A stretch of DNA of 47,430 bases from Candidatus Sulfotelmatobacter sp. (GCA_030040965.1 JASHOT010000193.1:1-47430); one strand, 5' to 3'. Positions 9,099 through 17,581 are shown, counted from the first letter of the stretch. The notes: a model not told the origin generated them from the sequence alone. Numbers and translations are program-made.

Positions 9099-10367
9099 TT
9101 ATGGCTTCCGTTTGTATCCGCGGATAACCACTACTGCGGATTCCCCGAGTCGAATGCCGGCAGAGGGTGGTGATTCAATCCGGATGCGGACAGGGTAGCG
9201 GCTGGCCAGGTGCACCCAACTCAGAGTGCGTTGTACGTCGGGCAGGCCGGAACTGATTCGTCCTACGAGCGAGGGATCGGGTATAACACCGTACCCGGTG
9301 CTCTCCACGACCCCAGTGAATCGCAATCCCGGGTCGGACATAACGTACACGTCCGCAGTCATACCTGGCTGAATGTGCTTCAGCTGCGTCTCGCGAAAAT
9401 TTGCCAGCACCCACCATACGCGAGTATCGATCAGCGTGAAGATCTCTTGTCCGACGTGTGCATAAGCGCCCTCGGAAATGATGAGGTTGGTTACACGCGC
9501 GTCGAATGGCGCATAGACTCGGCACTGGTTGTAGTTGTACTGGGCGTTGGCGATTGCCGCGGCCCGACCCTGCCGTTGGCCCACGAGGGGATCGAGCGTA
9601 AGTACACTGGACTGCGACTGCTGAAGCTGCGCCGTGCTCTGCTCTGCCGAAGCTTTGGCCTGCGCCAGAGCGGCCAGCATGGAGTTGAGGTGAGCTCGAT
9701 TGAGGGCCAATTGCGATTCCGCTTCGTGCACGGACTGCGCGCTGGCTCGCTCCGTCGTGCGTGCCTGATCCACCTGGTCGACAGTAACGAACTGTTTGAC
9801 GAGTAATGGTTCGACGCGGTGCAGGTTGTTTTCGGCGTATGCCCACTCGGCCTTGACTCGATCGAGCGCGGCCTCAGAGTGGGCGACATCGGCCTCTGCC
9901 TCACGGATCGAGGCTTGTGCCCGGTCGACGTTTGCGCTTGCGCTGCGTGTTGCCGCCCCGGAAGCGGTGACGGCATGCACTTCGGCTCGAATCCGCCGCT
10001 GTTCGTCGACGATTTGGCCCTCGAGGGCGGCTTGGTCCGACACGGCGCGGTCGAGGGCGTACTTATAGGGGCGATCATCGATTTCGAAAAGCAGATCGCC
10101 CTGCCGCACGCGCTGATTGTCGGCGACGTTCAGATGAAGTATTGGCCCTTCGACCACCGGGGCGATTCCGATGTAGTTGGCAAAGATTTCGGCGTCGTCG
10201 GTCTGGGGCCGCCAAGTTGTGACTAGATAGACTGCGATCAGGCCGACCGTCGCCAGCAGAACCATAGCTGCGGTGACGATGCGACCGTACCAGTGAAGTT
10301 TTGCGATGTGATTGTCGTGCTCACGTCCGAGATTATCTTGGATCGCCGTGACTTGGATTGTCCGCAT
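9099..10367 (-). CDS. mdtN: HlyD-family membrane fusion protein (MdtN/EmrA-like)
   Basis: Periplasmic adaptor linking the FUSC pump to an outer-membrane channel. It has one N-terminal transmembrane helix (ATG numbering about 28-48, IVTAAMVLLATVGLIAVYLV), then the biotinyl-lipoyl half motif (GPILHLNVADNQRVRQGDLLFEID, read in two parts around residues 73-97). A long alpha-hairpin rich in Ala/Gln/Glu (about 105-260) follows, then a beta-barrel (VYAPFDARVTNLIISEGAYA, about 280-300). The preferred start is ATG 10367: AGGTGG, which spans the upstream gene's TAG stop, lies about 5 nt before it. An in-frame GTG at 10376 would leave no room for that Shine-Dalgarno. It sits between ytcA-like and mdtO-like genes in one operon. 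Confidence 0.9.
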   Translation of the reverse strand: MRTIQVTAIQDNLGREHDNHIAKLHWYGRIVTAAMVLLATVGLIAVYLVTTWRPQTDDAEIFANYIGIAPVVEGPILHLNVADNQRVRQGDLLFEIDDRPYKYALDRAVSDQAALEGQIVDEQRRIRAEVHAVTASGAATRSASANVDRAQASIREAEADVAHSEAALDRVKAEWAYAENNLHRVEPLLVKQFVTVDQVDQARTTERASAQSVHEAESQLALNRAHLNSMLAALAQAKASAEQSTAQLQQSQSSVLTLDPLVGQRQGRAAAIANAQYNYNQCRVYAPFDARVTNLIISEGAYAHVGQEIFTLIDTRVWWVLANFRETQLKHIQPGMTADVYVMSDPGLRFTGVVESTGYGVIPDPSLVGRISSGLPDVQRTLSWVHLASRYPVRIRIESPPSAGIRLGESAVVVIRGYKRKP

Positions 10368-10376
10368 CGCTTCCAC

Positions 10377-10721
10377 CTAGCTGTAGAAGAATAGCCACAA
10401 CATGCACGCGAAGAAGATCGCAATGCTCAGATAAGCGAGCACGGGCGCACCCAGATATTCGGCGATGGCGGTGCGCGCGATCAGGGCGCGTGCGCCCACC
10501 ATCAGCAGGAGACCGCCGACGGAGCAGAAAATCCACGCCGGAAAAAAAGATCCGAATATGCTGTACTCGGGCGCGTGAGAACAACCCACCGACACCAACG
10601 GCACCGCCAGAGCCAAAAGAGCGACGTAGCGAGGTGGGGTCGGGCCTCCGACTTCTGGCGGGCATGGCCACAACTTAGAATTTTCTCTACGTCGATTACG
10701 GTTCGTCGATTTGATGTTCAT
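10377..10721 (-). CDS. ytcA: YtcA-like small membrane lipoprotein of efflux operon
   Basis: Small protein with a candidate lipobox (LVSVGC) after a hydrophobic stretch, then APEYSIFGSFFPAWIFCSVGG and a second hydrophobic segment ending MLWLFFYS. The pattern of CG...AP, G-S-FFPAW and a C-terminal W-L-F-F fits the YtcA family, which precedes mdtNOP-like genes. Start is uncertain. A GTG at 10748 would lie at or before the predicted transcription start, so ATG 10721 is chosen. A TTG at 10673 would give a more normal lipoprotein signal. The stop abuts the mdtN-like gene. A 30-bp operator lies upstream at 10781-10810 in the correct orientation. Its exact role in efflux is not known. Confidence 0.72.
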   Translation of the reverse strand: MNIKSTNRNRRRENSKLWPCPPEVGGPTPPRYVALLALAVPLVSVGCSHAPEYSIFGSFFPAWIFCSVGGLLLMVGARALIARTAIAEYLGAPVLAYLSIAIFFACMLWLFFYS

Positions 10722-10753
10722 TTCCAGCAGGTTCAGCTTCGATTCCACGTTTC

Positions 10754-10810
10754 GATTGAGCCACAGAGTTAATGCACGATCTATTGGACGAAGGTGTCGA
10801 TCAATACCTT
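10754..10810 (-). promoter_or_regulatory. 30-bp operator plus -10-like element upstream of ytcA-mdtN-mdtO
   Basis: The site occupies 10781-10810. Read on minus it is AAGGTATTGATCGACACC then TTCGTCCAATAG. TCAATC at 10759-10754 begins 21 nt beyond the site and is preceded by GGC. One base of the inverted repeat differs from the best copies. The predicted transcription start is near 10747. It is one of a pair of divergent copies between the efflux operons. Confidence 0.7.
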
Positions 10811-10858
10811 CGCATAAGGCGGCTGCCGCACCGAGTCAAGACGATCTCCACAGATACT

Positions 10859-10915
10859 TTGGGATCGATCAATACGTTTGTTCAATAGATTCACTTTGGC
10901 AGCTCTGCCTTAATT
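10859..10915 (+). promoter_or_regulatory. 30-bp operator plus -10-like element upstream of mdtP-like gene
   Basis: The site occupies 10859-10888: TTGGGATCGATCAATAC then GTTTGTTCAATAG. TTAATT at 10910-10915 begins 21 nt later, preceded by GCC. The predicted transcription start is close to 10922, almost at the ATG at 10925. The message could therefore be leaderless, or the true start could be a downstream codon. It is the mirror partner of 10781-10810, with 48 nt between the two sites. Confidence 0.7.
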
Positions 10916-10924
10916 ACATTTGGA

Positions 10925-12415
10925 ATGAACTGGAAGAAGTGTCGATTGATCGAATACAGCCCATCGGCGAATGTTCTGTTCGTGTCCCTGCTTCTCGCCT
11001 TCTGCGCGGCACAAGCTCTGGGGCAATGTGCCGGCAAGGTGTCTTCTCCGGCAGCCGCCGCCGACTGCGCCGCTCGCGAAACTCCGCGCGAGGGGACAGC
11101 GATTCTCGACCCAGCTCACCCGTACAGTCTGGCTGAGCTGATCGACGTTGCCGAGCACCACAACCCCAACACGCGCGTGATCTGGGAACGCGCAAAGCAG
11201 AAGGCGCGCGAGCTTGGAGTAGCTAAGAGTGCTTATTATCCCGAGTTAGAAGGTCTGGCTGTTTTCGGTGACGAGAGATTGATAAATCCGTTCCCGGAGC
11301 CGCTCGCTCCTCGCGGTTATGTCATGGTTGAGTTACCCGTCGTCAAGCCAGAAGTCACACTTCAATATCTGATCTTTGACTTTGGCAAACGTGAGGCCAG
11401 AGTGGACTCCGCCAAACAGGAGAAGTTCGTTGCCGGTGCGGACGTCATTCAGGTAAATCAAGCGCTGGCGTTTCGTGTCGCCAGTGCGTATTACCAACTG
11501 GTGACTGCACAGGAGAGATTGGAGGCCACTCAGGACACGCTACGAACCGCACAAACCACGCAGGATGCGGCTGAAAATCGACTGAACAATGGGCTTGCAA
11601 CTCTTCCTGATGTTCTTAACGCCCGGGCCGAAACGGCGCAGGCTGCGTTCGACGAGGAATCCGCGGATGGGGACGAAAAGATCGCGCGCGTGGCGCTGAC
11701 GGAAGCGGTGGGGGCAGATCCATCTCCCAATGTATTGATTGACAGCCAGAGGAGCGCGCCACTGCCGGAGAAGCTCACGATGTCCATCGATGCGCTGATC
11801 GATCGCGCGACGAAGGATCGTCCCGACCTTATGGCGCAAACGCTGCGTATCCGCTCCGAGGAGGCTCGCATTCGTGCGGCCCGGGCGGAGTATAAGCCCC
11901 AGATTGTTCTCTCGGGATCGGTGGCGCAGACTTCCCTTTGGCCGACGGCAGATTACGGCGTGCTCGGTTCAGCGAGCGAACCGACCTGGTCGGTGGCGCT
12001 CGGCATACGCTGGCGCATCTTTGACGGAGGTGCCCGCAAGAACGAGCTGTTGATCGCCGAATCGAAACGCCGGGAAGCAGGGGATGAACTTACGGCGAAA
12101 CGTGATGAGACCACGCGCGAGGTCTGGACCGCGTACATCGCATTCCGGACCGCGTTGCGAAAGCACGACGCCGCCGTGGCACTTCTCGAGTCCGCCAACG
12201 CCTCTTACTCGGCATCGCTCGAGGCCTATAAATATGGAGTCAAAAATCTGGTCGATGTTGTCACCGCGGAGGATCAACTAGCCAAGGCTCGACTGTCGAG
12301 TGTCTCTGCGCGATCGGAATTATTTCTGCAAGCGGTCAACCTTGAATTCGCGACAGGAAACCTGCTGAGGAATCAGCCACCAGCAACAAGACTCAAATCG
12401 CAGGACGCACATTAA
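10925..12415 (+). CDS. mdtP: TolC-like outer-membrane efflux channel (MdtP-like)
   Basis: 496-aa outer-membrane factor. After a signal sequence (core VLFVSLLLAFCAAQALG, cleavage near residue 35) come two OEP repeats. The first is around residues 60-260 (YSLAELIDVAEHHNPNTRV is the usual opening). The second is around 285-480, with WSVALGIRWRIFDGGARKN and a closing YKYGVKNLVDVVTAEDQL. The long Ala/Glu/Gln helices fit the trans-periplasmic tunnel. It is divergent from the ytcA-mdtN-mdtO operon and probably supplies its exit duct. The ATG at 10925 has no Shine-Dalgarno, and a predicted promoter ends just before it, so the start is uncertain by a few codons. Confidence 0.9.
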   Translation: MNWKKCRLIEYSPSANVLFVSLLLAFCAAQALGQCAGKVSSPAAAADCAARETPREGTAILDPAHPYSLAELIDVAEHHNPNTRVIWERAKQKARELGVAKSAYYPELEGLAVFGDERLINPFPEPLAPRGYVMVELPVVKPEVTLQYLIFDFGKREARVDSAKQEKFVAGADVIQVNQALAFRVASAYYQLVTAQERLEATQDTLRTAQTTQDAAENRLNNGLATLPDVLNARAETAQAAFDEESADGDEKIARVALTEAVGADPSPNVLIDSQRSAPLPEKLTMSIDALIDRATKDRPDLMAQTLRIRSEEARIRAARAEYKPQIVLSGSVAQTSLWPTADYGVLGSASEPTWSVALGIRWRIFDGGARKNELLIAESKRREAGDELTAKRDETTREVWTAYIAFRTALRKHDAAVALLESANASYSASLEAYKYGVKNLVDVVTAEDQLAKARLSSVSARSELFLQAVNLEFATGNLLRNQPPATRLKSQDAH

Positions 12416-12452
12416 TGATTTCGCCCAGCGCAATAAGGGATTTTGGCGACCT

Positions 12453-13181
12453 TTACTTCTCTGGGCCGAAGACCTCGCGTAACGCGACATTGAGGTCATC
12501 GAGGGCCCGGGCGCAGTCGCCTGTAAAGCTAGAGCCATGCATGATGGCGAGCGTTGTGGGCTTTAGATCGGCGAGCTCTTTCAAGTTCTGCGCAGTGAGG
12601 GGCGCGTAGGGCATATACTCCGCGAGAATGCCGACCTGATATCCTTCAGCGCATGACGCGAGCGGCCCACGACATCGGCACGCGTCAGGGGTTCGACGTC
12701 GCCAGCCTGATGGAACAGGTCCGAACAGAGCAGCGTTCTCTGCGTTTCTTCGAAGAGGACGCCGGCGTCCCAGCCGTGGGGCAGATGGGGAGTCCGGCAG
12801 TAGCGAAAGCGGTATCTCCCTGTCGCAAAGGTCCCGCCGTCAGCAAGAGCGCGTGACTCTCGGCCAATGAAGTCGTTCACGCAGACGAGCGCACCAACCT
12901 GGCTGCAGATCACATCGGCTTTGGGCGCTGCAGCCAGCCATTCGTTGAGCGACCCGCATTCGTCTGACTCAAAATGACTAAAGCTAATGTGGCGCAGCTC
13001 GGAAAGGTTGATAAGTTTCGAAACGGCTTCGCGAACTTTCCGCGCACATTCCGCGCAGCCCGGTGTGGAATAGCAGCGGTTCATCGTCTTTCACCAAAAA
13101 GTGGTTGAACTGCAAATTGTGTCGTTGAACAAAAATCGAGATGCGATAGATATCCGGAGCGATTTCCGTGGTGAGCGCCAT
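12453..13181 (-). pseudogene. MBL-fold diiron flavoprotein-like protein, broken by two frameshifts
   Basis: Three consecutive minus-strand frames together give one metallo-beta-lactamase-fold protein. Frame A from ATG 13181 reads MALTTEIAPDIYRISIFVQ to FHTGLRG (about 13050). Frame B carries [19 protein letters not shown] and [13 protein letters not shown] to SRHALK (about 12645). Frame C continues [17 protein letters not shown] and LAIMHGSSFTGDCARAL to the TAA at 12453. HxExDE matches the metal motif of oxygen- or NO-reducing diiron MBL proteins, but the flavodoxin domain of true flavodiiron proteins is absent. The remaining protein looks well conserved, so either recent inactivation or two sequence indels is possible. 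It follows the MOSC fusion by 18 nt in the same probable operon. Confidence 0.75.
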
Positions 13182-13199
13182 GCCAGTCTCTCCTCGTCC

Positions 13200-14957
13200 T
13201 CAAAGATCAAGAATCACGTTCGCGTCCGGCTGTGAGCAGCACAGCAGAACGTTTCCCGGCGCCGGCCTTTCCAGCGGTTCCGGGTTGCAACTGATCGATC
13301 CAGCAATCAGTCCCGTCATGCAGGTGTGGCACACTCCAGTGCGGCACGACCATCTGACCGGAACGTCGCATGCTTCCGCCAGTTCCAACAAGCTTTGATA
13401 TTTGGGGTCCCATGCGGCCGTGATCCCGCTGCGCGCGAATGAGACTGGCGGGCCGGATCCACGGGGGCCATTGGGCAGATGTGGCGTATGAACAACGCGC
13501 GCCATGCCGGGTGTAATGGCGTCAAGCGTACCGAAGATTTCCGCGTGCACATTCGCGGCGGGCGCACCCCACTTTCGCAGCCCATCGCGCATGTTCTTTA
13601 AAAACGAAGGTGGGCCACACAAGTAGAACTCGCTCTCGCGCGATACTCCAATCTTCTCCACCAAAGTTGCGTCGATGTGTCCTGACGCATCAAAGTCCAA
13701 TCCAAGCCGATCGGTAGCCACGGGTTGGCTGTACACGATGTAGCTTCGTGCGTGAGAGAGTTGTTTCAGCAATGCACGCGATTCTTTCGCGAATGGATGG
13801 TCGGCGCCATTGCGCGCCGCGTAGATCCACCAGATCTCTCGTTCGGATTTTTCCGCGGCGAGTGCGTGCAGCATCGACATCACGGGCGTTGCGCCTACTC
13901 CGGCGCTCAGCAAAACCACGGGACTCGCGCCGGGATGCACCGTAAAGCTTCCCCGAGGCGCACTCACATCCAATGCATCGCCTTCTCGCACGCGGTTGCA
14001 CAGAAACGAACTTGCAGCGCCATTCGATTCGCTCTTGACCGTGATGCGGAAATGATCTACCACCGGCAGATCAGACAAAGAATAGCTGCGAAGAACCGGA
14101 GGCTTGTCCGCATCGACCAGCAACCGCAAGACGACGAATTGACCTGCGTGGAAGACGGGAAGAGGCTGACCATCGATCGGCGCGAGAATGAAGGAAGTCA
14201 CGCTGTCGCTTTCCTTACGGATCTGCGTAACTCGCAATTGTCTAAATCCGGGCCATGCTGGAGCTTGCTCCTCATATGCGAGTCCCGGATTCCCCGCTGC
14301 CGCGTTGAAAGTCGATTCCTGCCCGAGCATCGCGCGGAACGAATCCTGCCAACCCTTGCTCAGCGCAGGAATCCGCAGCGCGCGTTGCAGTTGATCATGA
14401 GAGTGTCCCGGCAAGTACAGCAGCGCATCAATCTCGGCGACGGTGATCCGCTCGGGGCCGTCAGCGACTTTTATGATGTCATCGCCTCCGCCAACTTCTC
14501 CTTCCTGCAACACACGAAAATAGAATCCGGGTCGGTGATGTGCAACGAGCAGGGCTGCCATCCGAGGTTCGTTCATACGCATGCCAACGCGATAGCACGT
14601 CACGCGCGGCTGGGTCACTTCAAATAGCGCGTCACCAATCCGGTATCGATCACCGATGCAAACCTCGTCATCCGCAAGCCCGTCGACCGTGAAGTTTTCG
14701 CCGAACTGACCAAAAGTAAAATCATTCCGCCCCAGAAAGCGCTCCCAATAGCGATAGGAGTCCATCTGGTAAACAAAGACCGCGCGGTGCTCCCCTCCAT
14801 GACCCGCGAGATCACCTTGCCCGTCACCATCGATGTTGAGCTTGCGCACGATGCTCCGCCCGGCAACGGAAGATTTCCAAACCGCCGTTCGGACAGTCTG
14901 GCCGTTCCAGGTTACGTCGCGAGGAAGGCCGACATTCACTGAGAGCAGGCGAGCCAT
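13200..14957 (-). CDS. MOSC domain/flavin reductase/2Fe-2S ferredoxin fusion
   Basis: 585-aa three-part protein. Residues 1-225 form a YiiM-type MOSC domain plus 3-alpha domain, with the conserved Cys in QPRVTCYRVGMR near 143 and the GQFGENFTVDGL motif. Residues about 235-480 form a ferredoxin-NADP reductase-like module: FAD site RSYSLS, then a pyridine nucleotide fold with LLSAGVGATPVMSML and FYLCGPPSFL. Residues about 500-585 are a plant-type 2Fe-2S ferredoxin with CRTGVCHTC and a fourth Cys in LLCCSQP. The fusion would deliver NAD(P)H electrons through FAD and Fe-S to the MOSC site. Homologues of the MOSC part reduce N-hydroxylated compounds; the substrate here is unknown. The stop is 18 nt before the MBL-fold gene and the start 21 nt after the redoxin gene. 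Confidence 0.88.
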   Translation of the reverse strand: MARLLSVNVGLPRDVTWNGQTVRTAVWKSSVAGRSIVRKLNIDGDGQGDLAGHGGEHRAVFVYQMDSYRYWERFLGRNDFTFGQFGENFTVDGLADDEVCIGDRYRIGDALFEVTQPRVTCYRVGMRMNEPRMAALLVAHHRPGFYFRVLQEGEVGGGDDIIKVADGPERITVAEIDALLYLPGHSHDQLQRALRIPALSKGWQDSFRAMLGQESTFNAAAGNPGLAYEEQAPAWPGFRQLRVTQIRKESDSVTSFILAPIDGQPLPVFHAGQFVVLRLLVDADKPPVLRSYSLSDLPVVDHFRITVKSESNGAASSFLCNRVREGDALDVSAPRGSFTVHPGASPVVLLSAGVGATPVMSMLHALAAEKSEREIWWIYAARNGADHPFAKESRALLKQLSHARSYIVYSQPVATDRLGLDFDASGHIDATLVEKIGVSRESEFYLCGPPSFLKNMRDGLRKWGAPAANVHAEIFGTLDAITPGMARVVHTPHLPNGPRGSGPPVSFARSGITAAWDPKYQSLLELAEACDVPVRWSCRTGVCHTCMTGLIAGSISCNPEPLERPAPGNVLLCCSQPDANVILDL

Positions 14958-14978
14958 TGCGGCGAGAAATCTCCTCTC

Positions 14979-15585
14979 TTACATCTTCCGTCCAGGAGAA
15001 GCCGCTTCCCAGCTGGCCTGCTTGTTCCGTCCGTGGAAAGGCGAGAGGTTGCCTGCATTCCATGCCTCGCGGAGCCCCGGGCGGCTCAAATCCCAGTCTG
15101 GGCGGATTTCGCTGGTCACGGCGCGCAGGTCGTGCCAAAGATCTACGACCGACGGGCGGCCCCAGAACCAATAGCCGTTGTAAATCCTGTAGATCACGAG
15201 GCCCGGCTTGAAAACGAGCGTGTGCGGAATCATCGGGTTGTGCTCGGGGTCGGTGTACTCCTGGATATCGAGATCCTGCTGAACGATCCGGCCAGGATCG
15301 GACAGAAAGGTCCACTCCGCTCCCACTGATGCTCGAAATTCCTGGAGCATGTGGTGGTCGTCGGTGGCGATGGTGACGATTTGTGTGTATGCGACAGCGA
15401 TCTTCGGGTAGAACGCAGCGAGTTCCAGATGCTGCTGGTGTTCCTTGGGACAGTAGTGGCCGCGGGCAAGGGTGAGGATCAGCGGATCGTCGCCCTGCAA
15501 CTCACTGAGCTTGCGCAGCTCGTTCGTGTGATCGGGCAGTTCGAAGTCAGGAAAAACCTTTCCGGGCACAATATCAGAACGCATA
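14979..15585 (-). CDS. Redoxin (AhpC/TSA-like peroxiredoxin family)
   Basis: 201-aa thioredoxin-fold protein with a single peroxidatic-type Cys in LARGHYCPKEHQQH near residue 48, where typical peroxiredoxins have TxxC. Other fold markers are GKVFPDFELPDH near the N-terminus and IPHTLVFKPG in the second half. The C-terminal region (IYNGYWFWGRPSVVDLWHDL) is typical of a redoxin subfamily found beside oxidoreductases. ATG 15585 is preferred because GGAGG lies 10 nt upstream; an upstream in-frame ATG at 15617 lacks one. It probably shares a transcript with the YceI-like gene 76 nt upstream and the MOSC fusion downstream. A peroxide-reducing role is inferred from the family. Confidence 0.8.
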
Positions 15586-15661
15586 ATGGAGCCACCTCCG
15601 ATCGCACTCGCGCACATCGTCTACACGATGCAGCCGGAGAATATCTTTCTCCTCAGTTGTC

Positions 15662-16552
15662 CTAGCTCCCCGCCACTGATTGATCAGAACTTCTGGGCAA
15701 CAGACGCATATGAATCAGGATGTTCAGACGCTCTCCAACTATCGCATTGAAATCCGACGCCTCGGCGGCGCCAAGGTCTTCGGCGTTCGCCGCATGCGGC
15801 GGCTGCGGGAGCGAAGGCGCTTGCATCATCGTTCCCGTGCATGGAATCCCGTGATAGTCCTCACCCACCTGAGTCGGCTGACAGGTCACATCCTGAATCA
15901 CCGGCGGCCAGTACGTGGCCGTAACCGCCTTCAGCAACTGAGGAAAGTCTTCGCGGAATACTTTTGTCGAGGCCGACTCCTGGATCGAGCCGTCGTGTGT
16001 TTTTCCATCACTGCCCGGAGCATCGAAAACCAGCGTGACTTCATGCGTAACCCGGTGGATGACCGGGGGGCCGTACACCGGGCCGGCGTAGCCTTCTGTG
16101 GGATCGGCCTGCACACTGCGGTCGACTCGAGTTAGGGCCATCGTACCGGTGGTTTGCAGCCGGCCGTCCGCTGTCCGCGTCACTCCCTTGGAGTGAAAGC
16201 ACACCAGGGTGTGGTTGGCTACATTGGCCAACCAAAGACTCTTGAATTTTCCGTCTTCGGCGATGGGCGGCAGCATGGAAGTCGCCGGATAAAAGCGCAA
16301 GTCGACACTCGATCTCGCGGGGTCGGCGTCGTCAAGGATCAATGTGCCATTCACTCGAGCAAACCCCAAGGTGATGTCGATCTTTGTTTTGCCGAAGTCC
16401 GTGGTTGCATCGGTGATGAGTTGCGCATCGGAATGACGGGTATCGACCTGCCAAGAACCGGCCAAGGACGGAGGAGACGTGGAAACCCCCAGGGTAACAG
16501 CACCGAGAACGAGGATGGTTGCGATTGCGAGTAAAGCCACTGGCTTAGACAT
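15662..16552 (-). CDS. YceI-family periplasmic protein with extended C-terminus
   Basis: 296 aa from ATG 16552, which has AGGAGG 8 nt upstream; a longer ORF back to 16627 lacks a Shine-Dalgarno. Residues 1-30 are a signal peptide (KPVALLAIATILVLGAVTLG). SWQVDTRHSDAQLITDAT is the YceI opening, and residues about 33-205 cover the lipocalin-like barrel that binds isoprenoid-type lipids in characterised members. The C-terminal ~90 residues contain a Pro-rich stretch and have no match I recognise. A strong 30-bp operator lies 76 nt upstream of the start, so the gene probably heads an operon with the redoxin, MOSC fusion and MBL-fold genes. Confidence 0.75.
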   Translation of the reverse strand: MSKPVALLAIATILVLGAVTLGVSTSPPSLAGSWQVDTRHSDAQLITDATTDFGKTKIDITLGFARVNGTLILDDADPARSSVDLRFYPATSMLPPIAEDGKFKSLWLANVANHTLVCFHSKGVTRTADGRLQTTGTMALTRVDRSVQADPTEGYAGPVYGPPVIHRVTHEVTLVFDAPGSDGKTHDGSIQESASTKVFREDFPQLLKAVTATYWPPVIQDVTCQPTQVGEDYHGIPCTGTMMQAPSLPQPPHAANAEDLGAAEASDFNAIVGERLNILIHMRLLPRSSDQSVAGS

Positions 16553-16600
16553 TTTCTTTGCCTCCTGATCTTCGTAAGACGCACTTCTCTCTCCATCTCT

Positions 16601-16657
16601 GATTAAGCCAAAGGCGAAAGGTTGCATCTATTGGACGAACGTATCGAGCAATACCAA
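16601..16657 (-). promoter_or_regulatory. 30-bp operator plus -10-like element upstream of yceI-like operon
   Basis: The site at 16628-16657 reads on minus TTGGTATTGCTCGATAC then GTTCGTCCAATAG. TTAATC at 16606-16601 begins 21 nt beyond it and is preceded by GGC. The predicted transcription start is near 16594, giving a leader of about 40 nt with a good ribosome site. This is one of the clearest copies. Confidence 0.75.
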
Positions 16658-16738
16658 GGTAGGAGGGCTAGACTCCTCAACCCATGGGAAGATGGTTCTC
16701 GCCAGCGAGCGTGGCGGCCATAGGGCTGTAGCGATTGT

Positions 16739-17500
16739 CTAGGCGGCGACGAACTGCTGGCCGCCGTCAACGTCATAGGTTGCCCCTGTGAGCGCCGTGT
16801 TGGCCATAATGTGCACCGCCAGTGCAGCAACATCTGCTGGTTGAACAACCCGCCGAATGGGAAGTTTGGCGCGAAGCTGGCTGCGGCGGTTCTCGAGTTC
16901 ATCACCCAAAAGTGATGCCGACAACTGTGTGTCGACGAATCCGGCGGCGATCAGGTTCACGCGCACTGGTGCCAGCTCAAGGGCGAGATTGGCCGTGAGG
17001 GCAGGCAGTGCTGCGGTGACGGTCGATAGGATTCCAAGACCCATGGCCGGTCGGCGAGCGCCGGTGCCGCCCATGAATATCAAAGTTCCGCCGGCTTTTA
17101 CCTTGTCAGCGGCGTGCAGGGCGACTTCGATGAAGAGCGAAAAAAGCTCCTCCAGCGCACGGCGCGCTTGGGCGAAATCGAGATCGATGAGGCGGCCGTA
17201 ATAAGGCCGGCCGGCCGTCACCATGATGTGATCGACCGGGGTCGGCAAGTCGCGGAAAAACTGCGCGAGCTGCGCAGAATCCGCAGCGTCGAAGGCGGCG
17301 GTACTCAGCGCATCGACCTCGCTTGCGGCGCGTTGGAGGTGCTCAGGACTGCGGCCGGTGAGGATCAGCTTTGCTCCTTCCGCGGTTGCACGTCGCGCCG
17401 TCTCGAGTCCGATGCCCGCGCTTCCACCGATCACAACGACGGTTTGACCCAGGAGTTGTGGCTCATGCTGAATGCGATAAGGGGTGATTGCACTGCTCAT
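16739..17500 (-). CDS. Short-chain dehydrogenase/reductase lacking the YxxxK catalytic pair
   Basis: 253-aa SDR. The cofactor motif GGSAGIGLETARR sits near residues 26-38 and the family C-terminus is present (ALTGATYDVDGGQQF). Where classical SDRs have Ser-Tyr-x3-Lys, this protein reads LGILSTVTAALPALTANLAL, so the catalytic Tyr and Lys are missing although the Ser region is kept. ATG 17500 is chosen over a GTG at 17521 because GGAG lies 5 nt upstream. It is transcribed alone, divergent from the MEDS/kinase operon, with a strong 30-bp operator 52 nt upstream. A related SDR subgroup with this substitution may use a different mechanism or act by binding; the reaction is unknown. Confidence 0.85.
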   Translation of the reverse strand: MSSAITPYRIQHEPQLLGQTVVVIGGSAGIGLETARRATAEGAKLILTGRSPEHLQRAASEVDALSTAAFDAADSAQLAQFFRDLPTPVDHIMVTAGRPYYGRLIDLDFAQARRALEELFSLFIEVALHAADKVKAGGTLIFMGGTGARRPAMGLGILSTVTAALPALTANLALELAPVRVNLIAAGFVDTQLSASLLGDELENRRSQLRAKLPIRRVVQPADVAALAVHIMANTALTGATYDVDGGQQFVAA

Positions 17501-17523
17501 AGTTGCTCCGATTCGCTGCACTT

Positions 17524-17581
17524 GATTAGGCCAGCAGCACGACGAACGAATCTATTGGACGAACGTATTGATCGATACCAA
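17524..17581 (-). promoter_or_regulatory. 30-bp operator plus -10-like element upstream of SDR
   Basis: The site at 17552-17581 reads on minus TTGGTATCGATCAATAC then GTTCGTCCAATAG, very close to the consensus. CTAATC at 17529-17524 begins 22 nt beyond it, preceded by GGC. The predicted transcription start is near 17517, giving a short leader. It lies in the divergent region with the MEDS/kinase operon, but its orientation points to the SDR. Confidence 0.78.

Noticed and set aside
16660-16680. AGGAG/CTCCT short inverted repeat after the yceI operator as terminator of the SDR gene
   Set aside because: Stem of only five bases with no T-run; too weak.
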